19,253 bases of DNA from an uncultured Bacteroides sp. GTDB lineage: Bacteria; Bacteroidota; Bacteroidia; Bacteroidales; Bacteroidaceae. Below, piece by piece: positions 7,369 through 14,926 of this stretch (positions within the stretch are counted from its first letter, which is position 1; each line of letters starts with the position of its first letter). The stretch is taken from the NCBI GenBank assembly GCA_900766195.1, contig CAAFUN010000152.1, positions 1 to 19,253 on the forward strand, read 5' to 3'. The notes under the pieces were generated by a model. It saw only the letters and a program-made list of their open reading frames with translations, made no database searches and was not told the DNA's origin. Position numbers and translations under genes: made by a program.

Positions 7369-7400
7369 CTACCCATTATCTAAGAATAGATAATGGGTAG
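7369..7400 (-). promoter_or_regulatory. 13-bp hairpin between xylA and xylE
   Basis: CTACCCATTATCT (7369-7381) pairs perfectly with 7388-7400 around a 6-nt loop, 10 nt after the xylA stop. No T-run follows on the minus strand, so it is more likely an mRNA-processing or 3'-end-stabilising element (or a leaky attenuator) that lets xylB-xylA and xylE accumulate to different levels. Confidence 0.5.
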
Positions 7401-7410
7401 GACTTATTTC

Positions 7411-8727
7411 TTAGCAATACATGCTAAAGATAGTTTCATACAATTCTTGCTTACCGCTAATCTGTTTAGGCTCACCATTAGATTTTGCATAAGAAACCAG
7501 GTCTTCAATAGTTAGCTTACCTTCCTCAAATTCTTTACCTTTACCGTTATTGAAAGAAGCATAACGATCAGCAAACATTTTCTTATATGGAGATTCTTCC
7601 AACAATTTGGCTGCACCTTCAAAAGCACGAGCTATAGCATCCATACCGGAAATATGTGCAATAAAGATATCTTCCAAATCTGTAGAGTTACGACGGGTCT
7701 TAGCATCAAAGTTGCAACCGCCATTGCCAAAGCCACCGTTGCGGATCACTTGTACCATAGCTTGAATCAACTCATAATTGTCAATAGGGAATTGGTCAGT
7801 ATCCCATCCGTTTTGATAATCACCACGATTGGCGTCAATAGAACCAAGCATACCGTTATCAACAGCTACAGCCAATTCATGCTCAAAGGTGTGACCTGCC
7901 AAAGTTGCGTGGTTTACTTCAATATTAACCTTAAAGTCTTTGTCTAAACCATGTGCTTTCAAGAAACCAATAACAGTCTCAGTATCTACATCATATTGAT
8001 GTTTCATTGGTTCCATTGGTTTAGGTTCAATCAGGAATGTGCCTTTGAAACCTCTTGCACGAGCATAGTCACGAGCCAACTTCAACATCTGAGCAAGATG
8101 ATCTTTTTCACGTTTTTGGTCAGTATTCAATAAAGACATATAACCTTCGCGACCACCCCAGAATACATAGTTTGTTCCACCCAACTCAATTGTAGCATCA
8201 ATAGCATTTTTAATCTGTACAGCAGCACGAGCTACAACATCAAAATTAGGGTTGGTTGCTGCACCGTTCATATAACGTTCGTGACTGAATACATTGGCAG
8301 TACCCCAGAGTAATTTAATACCGGTTTCAGCCTGTTTCTGCTTAGCATAAGCAACGATCTCTTTAAGATTTGCTTCATACTCTTCAATAGTAGCAGCTTC
8401 TGAGCAAAGGTCAATATCGTGGAAACAATAATATTCGATACCTACCTTTTGCATAAATTCAAAACCTGCGTCCATTTTGTTTTTTGCAGCTTGTATTACA
8501 TCAGCATTACCATTCCATGGGAATTGCTTTGTTCCTCCACCGAATTGGTCTCCTCCTTCAGCACAGAGTGTATGCCACCAAGCCATAGCGAATTTCAACC
8601 AATCTTTCATTTTTTTACCCATGATAACTTTGTCAGCATCATAGTAACGGAAAGCTAATGGATTTTTACTGTCTTTACCTTCAAATGCAATTTTCCCTAT
8701 TCCTGGAAAATACTCTTTTGTTGCCAT
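7411..8727 (-). CDS. xylA: Xylose isomerase, class II
   Basis: Interconverts D-xylose and D-xylulose in the cytoplasm with two divalent metal ions. 438 aa with the long N-terminal segment of class II enzymes. Catalytic H103 and D106 lie in CFHDIDLC. The metal site residues are all present: E234 (IEPKPMEP), E270 and H273 (IEVNHATL), D298 (SIDANRGD), D309 and D311 (WDTDQFP) and D341 (NFDAKTRR), with K236 beside the first. Nothing is missing, so the enzyme should be active. It is the third gene of the xyl operon, 156 nt after xylB and before xylE. The ATG at 8727 fits the family N terminus. Bacteroides-type isomerases of this class have been functional when expressed in yeast, in keeping with an intact fold. 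Confidence 0.97.
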   Translation of the reverse strand: MATKEYFPGIGKIAFEGKDSKNPLAFRYYDADKVIMGKKMKDWLKFAMAWWHTLCAEGGDQFGGGTKQFPWNGNADVIQAAKNKMDAGFEFMQKVGIEYYCFHDIDLCSEAATIEEYEANLKEIVAYAKQKQAETGIKLLWGTANVFSHERYMNGAATNPNFDVVARAAVQIKNAIDATIELGGTNYVFWGGREGYMSLLNTDQKREKDHLAQMLKLARDYARARGFKGTFLIEPKPMEPMKHQYDVDTETVIGFLKAHGLDKDFKVNIEVNHATLAGHTFEHELAVAVDNGMLGSIDANRGDYQNGWDTDQFPIDNYELIQAMVQVIRNGGFGNGGCNFDAKTRRNSTDLEDIFIAHISGMDAIARAFEGAAKLLEESPYKKMFADRYASFNNGKGKEFEEGKLTIEDLVSYAKSNGEPKQISGKQELYETIFSMYC

Positions 8728-8744
8728 AATTCTTTAATTTTAAT

Positions 8745-8767
8745 GTAGAGATTATATTATTCTCTAC
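8745..8767 (-). promoter_or_regulatory. Small hairpin in the xylA leader
   Basis: GTAGAGA (8745-8751) pairs with TCTCTAC (8761-8767) around a 9-nt AT-only loop, ending 17 nt before the xylA ATG. It could protect a processed xylA mRNA 5' end or be an operator half-site pair. I found no TAnnTTTG box in this 156-nt gap. Confidence 0.35.
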
Positions 8768-8883
8768 TGGTTATACTTATTTTAAATCAATACTTTATTG
8801 TGTGACGTTAATAACAAACAGGCTTTACAGTCGTACGCTATTTACGCTGTGGTTTCTTTCATCTAACTGCTATAATGAAACAA

Positions 8884-10374
8884 CTACTTTGCCATTGATT
8901 TTTCCAAACGATGCTTCCAACGCGCATACGCATCGGCGTATTCTTGACGTTTGCTTTGATTTGGTTCAATCACATCCAGCTTTTCAAGAGTTGAAAATGC
9001 TTCATTGTAATCTTTATAAATGCCTGCTCCAATACCCGCACCCTTTGCTGCACCAACAGAGCCATCTGTATCATATAGTTCGATAACAGCACCGGTAACT
9101 CCGGCCAAAGTATCACGGAATATTGAACTCAAGAACATATTAGCATGTCCGGCATGGATTTTTTGCACGGGGATACCCATGCTTTCCATAATGTCAATGC
9201 CATACTTAAACGAGAACACGATACCCTCTTGAGCCGCTCTTACAATATGTTGTTTATTGTGCATATTAAAGTTCAGTCCTCTTATGGAACAACCTATCTC
9301 TTTGTTCTCTAGCATACGTTCTGCACCATTACCAAAAGGTAATATGCTGATGCCGGCACTACCTATAGGAGCTTGAGAGGCAAGTACATTCATCTCGTTG
9401 TAGGAAATACCCTCAGGAGCAATAGTACGTTTCACCCAAGAGTTCAAAATACCGGTTCCGTTGATACATAAAAGTACCCCCAAACGAGTTTGCTCATCAG
9501 AATGATTCACATGAGCAAAAGTATTCACCCGTGATTTCGGGTCGTAATTAACCGCACCGTTCACACCATATACCACACCTGATGTACCGGCTGTTGATGC
9601 TATTTCGCCAGGATTGAATACATTCAAAGAAAGCGCATTGTTGGGTTGGTCACCTGCACGATAAGTAATAGGAGTACCTTCTTTAAGCCCTAGTTCTTTG
9701 GCTGCAGCTGCGTTAACCCTTCCTTGCTCAGAGAAAGTAGATTTTATTGTAGGAATAATAGATGAATCAAAGCCATAATAATTCATCAGAAAATCTGCCA
9801 AAGAGTTAGTTTTAAAGTCCCAGAACATTCCTTCCGAAAGTCCTTCAACCGTAGTGCATATCTCACCGCTAAGCTTCATTGCTATGTAATCTCCCGGCAA
9901 CATAATCTTATAGATACGTTCAAATATTGCCGGTTCATTCTCCTTTACCCAAGCAAGCTTAGAAGCAGTAAAGTTACCCGGAGAATTCAACAGATGAGAC
10001 AAACAGTACTCTTTGCCAAGTGTATCAAAAGCTTTATCACCATAAGATACAGCACGTGAATCACACCAAATGATAGATGGTCTAAGAACTTGTTGATCTT
10101 TATCCACACACACCAAACCATGCATTTGATAAGAAATACCAATTGCCTTAATTTCACCAGCATTTGCACCAGACTCTGTCATCACAGCCTGTGTTGCCAG
10201 TTTTAAATTCTCCCACCAACTCTCTGGATTTTGCTCAGCCCATCCTGGCTTTACTGCTATAATGGCTGCCTCTGTCTTAGGAAAAAATGCTGTAGCAGCA
10301 CACTTACCGGTCTCAGCATTTACTAAACTCGCCTTTACTGACGAACTTCCAATATCATATCCTAATAAATACAT
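8884..10374 (-). CDS. xylB: Xylulokinase, FGGY family
   Basis: Phosphorylates D-xylulose to D-xylulose 5-phosphate with ATP, feeding the pentose phosphate pathway. 496 aa with the two-domain actin-like fold of FGGY kinases: phosphate-1 motif GYDIGSSSVK (5-14), the MH motif in SYQMHGL (81-87), catalytic D242 in RAGDQPNNA (239-247), phosphate-2 region STAGTSGVVYG (260-270), and C-terminal ATP-binding GSVGAAKGAGIGAG (438-451). Its place next to xylose isomerase selects xylulokinase over other FGGY kinases. It is the second gene of the operon, 73 nt after the Nudix-type regulator. Note that the order regulator-xylB-xylA-xylE differs from E. coli, where xylAB and xylE are separate. Confidence 0.95.
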   Translation of the reverse strand: MYLLGYDIGSSSVKASLVNAETGKCAATAFFPKTEAAIIAVKPGWAEQNPESWWENLKLATQAVMTESGANAGEIKAIGISYQMHGLVCVDKDQQVLRPSIIWCDSRAVSYGDKAFDTLGKEYCLSHLLNSPGNFTASKLAWVKENEPAIFERIYKIMLPGDYIAMKLSGEICTTVEGLSEGMFWDFKTNSLADFLMNYYGFDSSIIPTIKSTFSEQGRVNAAAAKELGLKEGTPITYRAGDQPNNALSLNVFNPGEIASTAGTSGVVYGVNGAVNYDPKSRVNTFAHVNHSDEQTRLGVLLCINGTGILNSWVKRTIAPEGISYNEMNVLASQAPIGSAGISILPFGNGAERMLENKEIGCSIRGLNFNMHNKQHIVRAAQEGIVFSFKYGIDIMESMGIPVQKIHAGHANMFLSSIFRDTLAGVTGAVIELYDTDGSVGAAKGAGIGAGIYKDYNEAFSTLEKLDVIEPNQSKRQEYADAYARWKHRLEKSMAK

Positions 10375-10447
10375 AGTATTAAATTACTTATAATTAATAA
10401 ATCAATTTTTATCTAACAATCAGAAAAAATAGAAGGAAGGTAGGCTT

Positions 10448-11179
10448 TCAACGCCTAATCTTATTATAAATCTTTTTATCAAAGCGATAATATCGCGCAG
10501 CACGATGGGCAACTCCCAATTGTTTTTCTTCTAAGGGAACTACATACTCCATTGAAGCTATCTTTTTATGAAAATTACGAACATCGATAGGCCTATTAGA
10601 AATCACCTCATATAAAGTGCGTAACTGCAAAGCTGTAAACTTTCGCGGAAGCAGATCAAATAAAACAGAAGGACTAAACTCCACATACTGACGGATATAA
10701 GTCAACGCTTCTTTAATAATTAAATTGTGATCGAAAGCTAGTGTCTTTATATCGGAAAGTGCAATCCAGTTTGCCTGAAAGTCATCCAAATCACGATTCA
10801 AAGTTCTATCAATTTTTACCATTGAGAGATAGGCTACAGTTACGATACGTTCAACTCTTGATTGTATGGCACGCTCCAACCAATGGACATCTTTAGGATC
10901 TTTTGTTCGGTTTTTAGATCCAAAAGCCTTGAATTGCATTAGCTGTACATTTTTCAGTCCGGTAAGTTCATTCAATACTCGTTTAGCTGCTTCATCCAAG
11001 TCCTCATCCATATAAATAAGACTTCCCGGAAGCTTCATATCATGAAAAATTTCGCCATGCTCCTCTCCCATACGCTTAATCAACAGAACCTTTAGTTGTT
11101 CTCCGTCAAAACCAATAACCACACAATCAACAGAAATATGATTGTTAGCTAATGGAAGTTCTTTTGCTATATTATGCAT
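10448..11179 (-). CDS. xylR: Nudix-type transcriptional regulator of xylose use (NrtR/AraR-like)
   Basis: A 243-aa regulator combining a Nudix-fold sensor (about 10-150) and a C-terminal winged helix-turn-helix (about 165-243; FTALQLRTLYEVI, then RNFHKKI and YYRFDKK). The Nudix box region is LPGSLIYMDEDLDEAAKRVL (50-69) and then NELTGL (70-75), but the catalytic REUxEE core reads RVLNEL: the Glu after Arg67 is V68 and the second of the paired Glu is L72. Hydrolysis is therefore unlikely and the domain probably binds a ligand. Known relatives include the NAD regulator NrtR and the arabinose regulator AraR of B. thetaiotaomicron. Being the first gene of the xyl operon strongly suggests a xylose-pathway sugar as effector and autoregulation; both are inference. 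It differs completely from the AraC-type XylR of E. coli. Confidence 0.88.
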   Translation of the reverse strand: MHNIAKELPLANNHISVDCVVIGFDGEQLKVLLIKRMGEEHGEIFHDMKLPGSLIYMDEDLDEAAKRVLNELTGLKNVQLMQFKAFGSKNRTKDPKDVHWLERAIQSRVERIVTVAYLSMVKIDRTLNRDLDDFQANWIALSDIKTLAFDHNLIIKEALTYIRQYVEFSPSVLFDLLPRKFTALQLRTLYEVISNRPIDVRNFHKKIASMEYVVPLEEKQLGVAHRAARYYRFDKKIYNKIRR

Positions 11180-11204
11180 ATATTTTATTTCTTAAAAAAC
11201 GATG

Positions 11205-11236
11205 CAAATATAAGCAGCTTTTCAGATTAAAACAAT
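11205..11236 (-). promoter_or_regulatory. Promoter of the xyl operon
   Basis: On the minus strand ATTG (11233-11236) is followed after 20 bp by TATATTTG (11205-11212). The -7 box matches TAnnTTTG exactly and the -33 box matches TTTG at 3 of 4. The -7 box ends 25 bp before the xylR ATG, giving a short leader. Confidence 0.65.
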
Positions 11237-11517
11237 TGCAAATACAATATTTTATTATGTTATAAAGCACTATTTATCAAACATATACATATCGTATATA
11301 ATACATTAAGACCTTATTGTATATAATATGATAATACTACTACTTTTATCAAACACAGTAATCATACTATTTACAATAACTACAGCAGCGGAATAAACTA
11401 AGATATTCATCGTGATTTCAATAAGAAAAGCAGTACTACTTATTGTATTTTAGTAATCTATCAAAGTTGCTGAGACTAAAAAACGACCAATTTTATGGCG
11501 GTTAACAGAAAATAGTC

Positions 11518-11525
11518 TACATTTG
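11518..11525 (+). promoter_or_regulatory. Promoter -7 box of fabD
   Basis: TACATTTG is an exact match to TAnnTTTG, 34 bp before the fabD ATG. The -33 region (about 11492-11498, TTTATGG) is only a weak match. Confidence 0.55.
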
Positions 11526-11559
11526 CAACACTTCTTAATCAATAACTAAAAAATATAGT

Positions 11560-12447
11560 ATGAAAGCATTTGTATTTCCCGGTCAAGGAGCACAATTTGT
11601 CGGGATGGGTAAAGAATTGTATGAAAATTCAGCTTTAGCCAAAGAATTATTCGAGAAAGCTAATGATATTTTAGGATATCGTATTACTGATATTATGTTT
11701 AACGGTACGGACGAAGATCTTAAACAGACAAAAGTTACGCAACCTGCCGTTTTCTTACATTCCGTAATTTCCGCATTATGTATGGGAGAAGACTTTAAGC
11801 CGGAAATGACTGCTGGGCATTCATTGGGTGAATTCTCTGCCTTGGTTGCAGCAGGAGCACTTAGCTTTGAAGACGGATTAAAGTTGGTATATGCTCGTGC
11901 GATGGCCATGCAGAAAGCATGCGATCTCCAACCGTCAACAATGGCTGCAATACTGGGATTGCCGGATGAAAAGGTAGAAGAAATATGTTCAACTGTTGCT
12001 AAAGAAGGCGATATTTGTGTAGCAGCCAATTATAACTGTCCGGGACAGATTGTTATTTCCGGTTCGATTGAAGGAGTCAATAAGGCATGTGAGCTAATGA
12101 AAGCTGCCGGTGCAAAAAGAGCTCTTCCTCTAAAAGTTGGAGGAGCATTTCACTCGCCACTAATGGATCCTGCAAAAGTTGAGTTGGAAAAGGCTATTAC
12201 TGCTACAAATATACATACCCCAAAATGTCCTGTTTATCAGAATGTAGATGCTTTGCCTCATACAGATCCTATTGAAATTAAAAAGAATCTGGTGGCACAG
12301 CTTACAGCATCAGTACTCTGGACACAAACAGTAAAGAATATGATTGCCGATGGAGCTATTGATTTTACAGAATGTGGACCAGGCGCAGCTTTACAAGGCA
12401 TGATAAAAAAGATCGATGCCAATGTATCAGCACATGGCATTCAATAA
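11560..12447 (+). CDS. fabD: Malonyl-CoA:ACP transacylase
   Basis: Moves malonyl groups from CoA to acyl carrier protein, supplying the extender unit for fatty acid synthesis in the cytoplasm. FPGQGAQ at residues 6-12 is the N-terminal family motif, GHSLGE at 86-91 carries the nucleophile S88, R113 in YARAMAMQ fits the malonyl-carboxylate-binding arginine, and H198 in GGAFHSP completes the Ser-His pair. The 295-aa length is typical. It is a single gene, divergent from the xyl operon and convergent with tex, with its own -7 box and a strong terminator. No other fab genes are near, which is common for fabD in Bacteroidota. Confidence 0.95.
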   Translation: MKAFVFPGQGAQFVGMGKELYENSALAKELFEKANDILGYRITDIMFNGTDEDLKQTKVTQPAVFLHSVISALCMGEDFKPEMTAGHSLGEFSALVAAGALSFEDGLKLVYARAMAMQKACDLQPSTMAAILGLPDEKVEEICSTVAKEGDICVAANYNCPGQIVISGSIEGVNKACELMKAAGAKRALPLKVGGAFHSPLMDPAKVELEKAITATNIHTPKCPVYQNVDALPHTDPIEIKKNLVAQLTASVLWTQTVKNMIADGAIDFTECGPGAALQGMIKKIDANVSAHGIQ

Positions 12448-12483
12448 AATGATTTTAAAACAGTAAAAGAATACTTGTTAAAT

Positions 12484-12527
12484 AATAATAGCCTTCGCTA
12501 CAATGTAATGTAACGAAGGCTATTATT
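12484..12527. terminator. Bidirectional terminator between fabD and tex
   Basis: A 14-bp perfect stem (AATAATAGCCTTCG, 12484-12497, with 12514-12527); the 16-nt loop can add a short inner helix. It sits 36 nt after fabD and 34 nt after the tex stop, which are convergent. T-rich tracts are modest on both sides. Confidence 0.8.
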
Positions 12528-12561
12528 GGTTTTAAGAACTTACAGAAGATTTTATTATCAG

Positions 12562-14691
12562 TTATTCTTTTCCTACTAGCTTCAAAGCTATGCGTTTACG
12601 TTCAATGTCTACACTGAGAATACGTACACGTATGTGCTGATGGATGGATACCACTTCATTGGGATCTGAAATAAAACGATCGGATAATTGTGACAAATGG
12701 ATCAATCCGTTTTCTTTAATGCCAATATCAACGAAAGCACCAAAATTTGTAATATTTCCTACGATTCCAGGCAGTTCCATGCCTTCATGGAGATCATTTA
12801 TGGTGCGTACCTTTTCATCAAACTCAAAATACTGTATTGGCCCGCGTGGATCGCGCCCCGGCTTTTCCAATTCTTGCATGATATCCTGCAATGTAGGCAT
12901 TCCCACGGTGGATGTAAGATACTTATTCAGTTGAATCTTTTGTCTTAACTCCTTATTTGCTATCAGTTCTGTCACCTGACAGTTCAAATCTTTGGCCATC
13001 TGCTCTACAATATGATAGCTTTCGGGGTGAACAGCTGTGTTATCCAACGGATTAATTGCCTGGGATATACGCAAAAAGCCGGCAGATTGCTCAAAAGCTT
13101 TAGCGCCCATCCGAGGCACTTTCATAAGTTCTTTACGGGAAGTAAAAGCTCCATTCTCAGAACGATAGTTTACAATGTTCTGAGCCAACTGCGGACCAAG
13201 ACCAGAGACATATGTCAGTAAGTGACTACTTGCCGTATTCAAGTTTATACCAACAAGATTGACGCAATTCTCTACTGTCTGGTCAAGAGACTTTTTTAGT
13301 TTTTGTTGATCAACATCATGTTGGTATTGCCCTACACCAATGGACTTCGGATCTATTTTTACCAATTCGGCAAGCGGATCAATCAAACGCCGACCAATAG
13401 ACACAGCGCCACGTACTGTCACATCATAATCAGGAAACTCTTCACGGGCCACTTTGGATGCAGAATAAATTGAAGCTCCCTGCTCACTGACCACAAATAT
13501 CTGAATATCCTGATGAAAAGCAATTTTCTTTAAAAAGACTTCCGTTTCTCTACTGGCTGTACCATTTCCTACTGCTATAGCATCAATACGATAAGCTTCC
13601 ACCATCTTCTGTACTTTGGCTATTGCATCTGTTATTTTGCCTACCGGTGGATGTGGATAAATATTCTCATTATGCAGTAAATTACCTTGTTCGTCAAGAC
13701 ACACAATCTTACACCCGGTACGAAACCCCGGATCGATACCCATTACACGTTTTTGCCCCAAAGGAGGTGCAAGTAGCAATTGGCGTAGATTCTGAGTAAA
13801 CACCAATATAGCTTCTTCATCGGCTTTCTCCTTACTTTTCGTTGCAAATTCAGTTTCAATAGAAGGCTTTAGTAGACGTTTGTAAGCATCTTGCACGGCT
13901 TCCATCACTAGGTTGCTGCAAGCTCCATTACCATACACAAACTTACGCTTGAGTTTCTCAACGCAGTCTTCATCATCAGGGTTAATTGAGACCTTCAGCA
14001 GTCCTTCAGATTCAGCACGACGTATAGCCAATAGCCTATGCGAAGAACATCGCTTTAATGGTTCGCTAAAATCAAAATAGTCGTGATACTTATCCGCTTC
14101 TTGCTCTTTGCCCTTCACTAGCTTGGCGCTGATGACTGCCTGTCTGCTGAAAGCAAAACGTATTAGATTACGCGCTTGCTCATCTTCATTTATCTGCTCT
14201 GCAATAATATCACGTGCCCCTTTCAAGGTATCTTCTACATCTTTAACTTCACCCTTTACATAAGGTAAAGCACGTTTTTCCGGATTAGGTTCGCGTTGCA
14301 ACATTAATAATGTAGCAAGTGGTTCAAGTCCTTTCTGTCTAGCAACTTCAGCGCGTGTCTTCCGTTTAGGCTTATATGGCAAATAAATATCTTCTAGCAC
14401 CGTACTATCCCAAGACTCTTCAATACGTTTTTGCAAGTCAGGAGTCATTTTACCTGCTTCGTTAATAGTATTGATGATCGTTTCTTTCCTTTTGCTTATT
14501 TCACAGAGTCGATCATACTGAGTCTTAATCTCTTCTATTTGTACTTCATCAAGTCCACCGGTAACTTCTTTACGATATCGACTAATAAAGGGGATGGTAG
14601 AACCATCATTTAATAAATCAATGGTATGAGAAACCTGTTTTTCACTGATTCTCAATGCATCAGAGATCAATTTATAAAATAATTCTTTCAT
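12562..14691 (-). CDS. tex: Tex-family RNA-binding transcription accessory protein
   Basis: A 709-aa cytoplasmic nucleic-acid-binding protein related to E. coli YhgF, B. pertussis Tex and eukaryotic Spt6; its exact role in transcription is not settled. Order of domains: N-terminal Tex helical region with FISRYRKEVTGGLDEVQ (35-51); YqgF/RNase H-like domain from about 313 (RVMGIDPGFRTG, 315-326); helix-hairpin-helix region about 475-545 (LNTASSHLLTYVSGLG and KVPRMGAKAFEQSAGF); and a C-terminal S1 domain about 638-706 (GIVGNITNFGAFVDIG, 642-657). All expected parts are present. It lies downstream of tRNA-Arg on the same strand but is separated from it by a terminator. I found no clear promoter box. 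Confidence 0.95.
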   Translation of the reverse strand: MKELFYKLISDALRISEKQVSHTIDLLNDGSTIPFISRYRKEVTGGLDEVQIEEIKTQYDRLCEISKRKETIINTINEAGKMTPDLQKRIEESWDSTVLEDIYLPYKPKRKTRAEVARQKGLEPLATLLMLQREPNPEKRALPYVKGEVKDVEDTLKGARDIIAEQINEDEQARNLIRFAFSRQAVISAKLVKGKEQEADKYHDYFDFSEPLKRCSSHRLLAIRRAESEGLLKVSINPDDEDCVEKLKRKFVYGNGACSNLVMEAVQDAYKRLLKPSIETEFATKSKEKADEEAILVFTQNLRQLLLAPPLGQKRVMGIDPGFRTGCKIVCLDEQGNLLHNENIYPHPPVGKITDAIAKVQKMVEAYRIDAIAVGNGTASRETEVFLKKIAFHQDIQIFVVSEQGASIYSASKVAREEFPDYDVTVRGAVSIGRRLIDPLAELVKIDPKSIGVGQYQHDVDQQKLKKSLDQTVENCVNLVGINLNTASSHLLTYVSGLGPQLAQNIVNYRSENGAFTSRKELMKVPRMGAKAFEQSAGFLRISQAINPLDNTAVHPESYHIVEQMAKDLNCQVTELIANKELRQKIQLNKYLTSTVGMPTLQDIMQELEKPGRDPRGPIQYFEFDEKVRTINDLHEGMELPGIVGNITNFGAFVDIGIKENGLIHLSQLSDRFISDPNEVVSIHQHIRVRILSVDIERKRIALKLVGKE

Positions 14692-14743
14692 TCTTGTTAC
14701 TTGGTATGATGTTTACTTTTCAAAAACATATTCTGTTAAAACA

Positions 14744-14775
14744 TAAAAAAAGCACCTACTAATATGTAAGTGCTT
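14744..14775 (-). terminator. Terminator of tRNA-Arg
   Basis: On the minus strand AAGCACTTAC pairs with GTAGGTGCTT (one G-T pair) around a 6-nt loop, then seven T. It begins 13 nt after the tRNA 3' end, so the tRNA is a single-gene transcript. Confidence 0.9.
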
Positions 14776-14787
14776 AATTATTCTACG

Positions 14788-14861
14788 TGATTCGGTTGGG
14801 ATTCGAACCCAAGACCCACAGCTTAGAAGGCTGTTGCTCTATCCAGCTGAGCTACCGAACC
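14788..14861 (-). tRNA. tRNA-Arg (anticodon TCT)
   Basis: A 74-nt cloverleaf. The 7-bp acceptor stem is GGTTCGG/CCGAATC (one G-T pair), with D arm GCTC/GAGC, anticodon stem ACAGC/GCTGT around loop CTTCTAA, T arm TTGGG/CCCAA with TTCGAAT, and discriminator A. The anticodon TCT (14825-14827) reads AGA/AGG. The 3' CCA is not encoded and must be added. No integrated element follows it. Confidence 0.97.
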
Positions 14862-14878
14862 ATCCTTAAATTGCGGTG

Positions 14879-14910
14879 CAAAGGTACGCTTTTTATTAAA
14901 ATGATGCAAG
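14879..14910 (-). promoter_or_regulatory. Promoter of tRNA-Arg
   Basis: On the minus strand CTTG (14907-14910), a 20-bp spacer, then TACCTTTG (14879-14886), an exact TAnnTTTG box ending 17 bp before the mature tRNA 5' end. Confidence 0.7.
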
Positions 14911-14926
14911 CATTTATTTAATAAAA

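Larger units (their letters stand above)
11180..11559. other. Divergent intergenic region xylR/fabD
   Basis: 380 bp, very AT-rich, with promoters for both flanking genes listed separately. GTATATAATA occurs twice as a direct repeat, at 11294-11303 and 11319-11328, and the surrounding segment (about 11291-11333) is also an imperfect dyad. These are candidate sites for the xyl regulator. No gene is visible. Confidence 0.55.

Noticed and set aside
11583..12029. 148-codon antisense frame within fabD
   Set aside because: Shadow of fabD with no family features.
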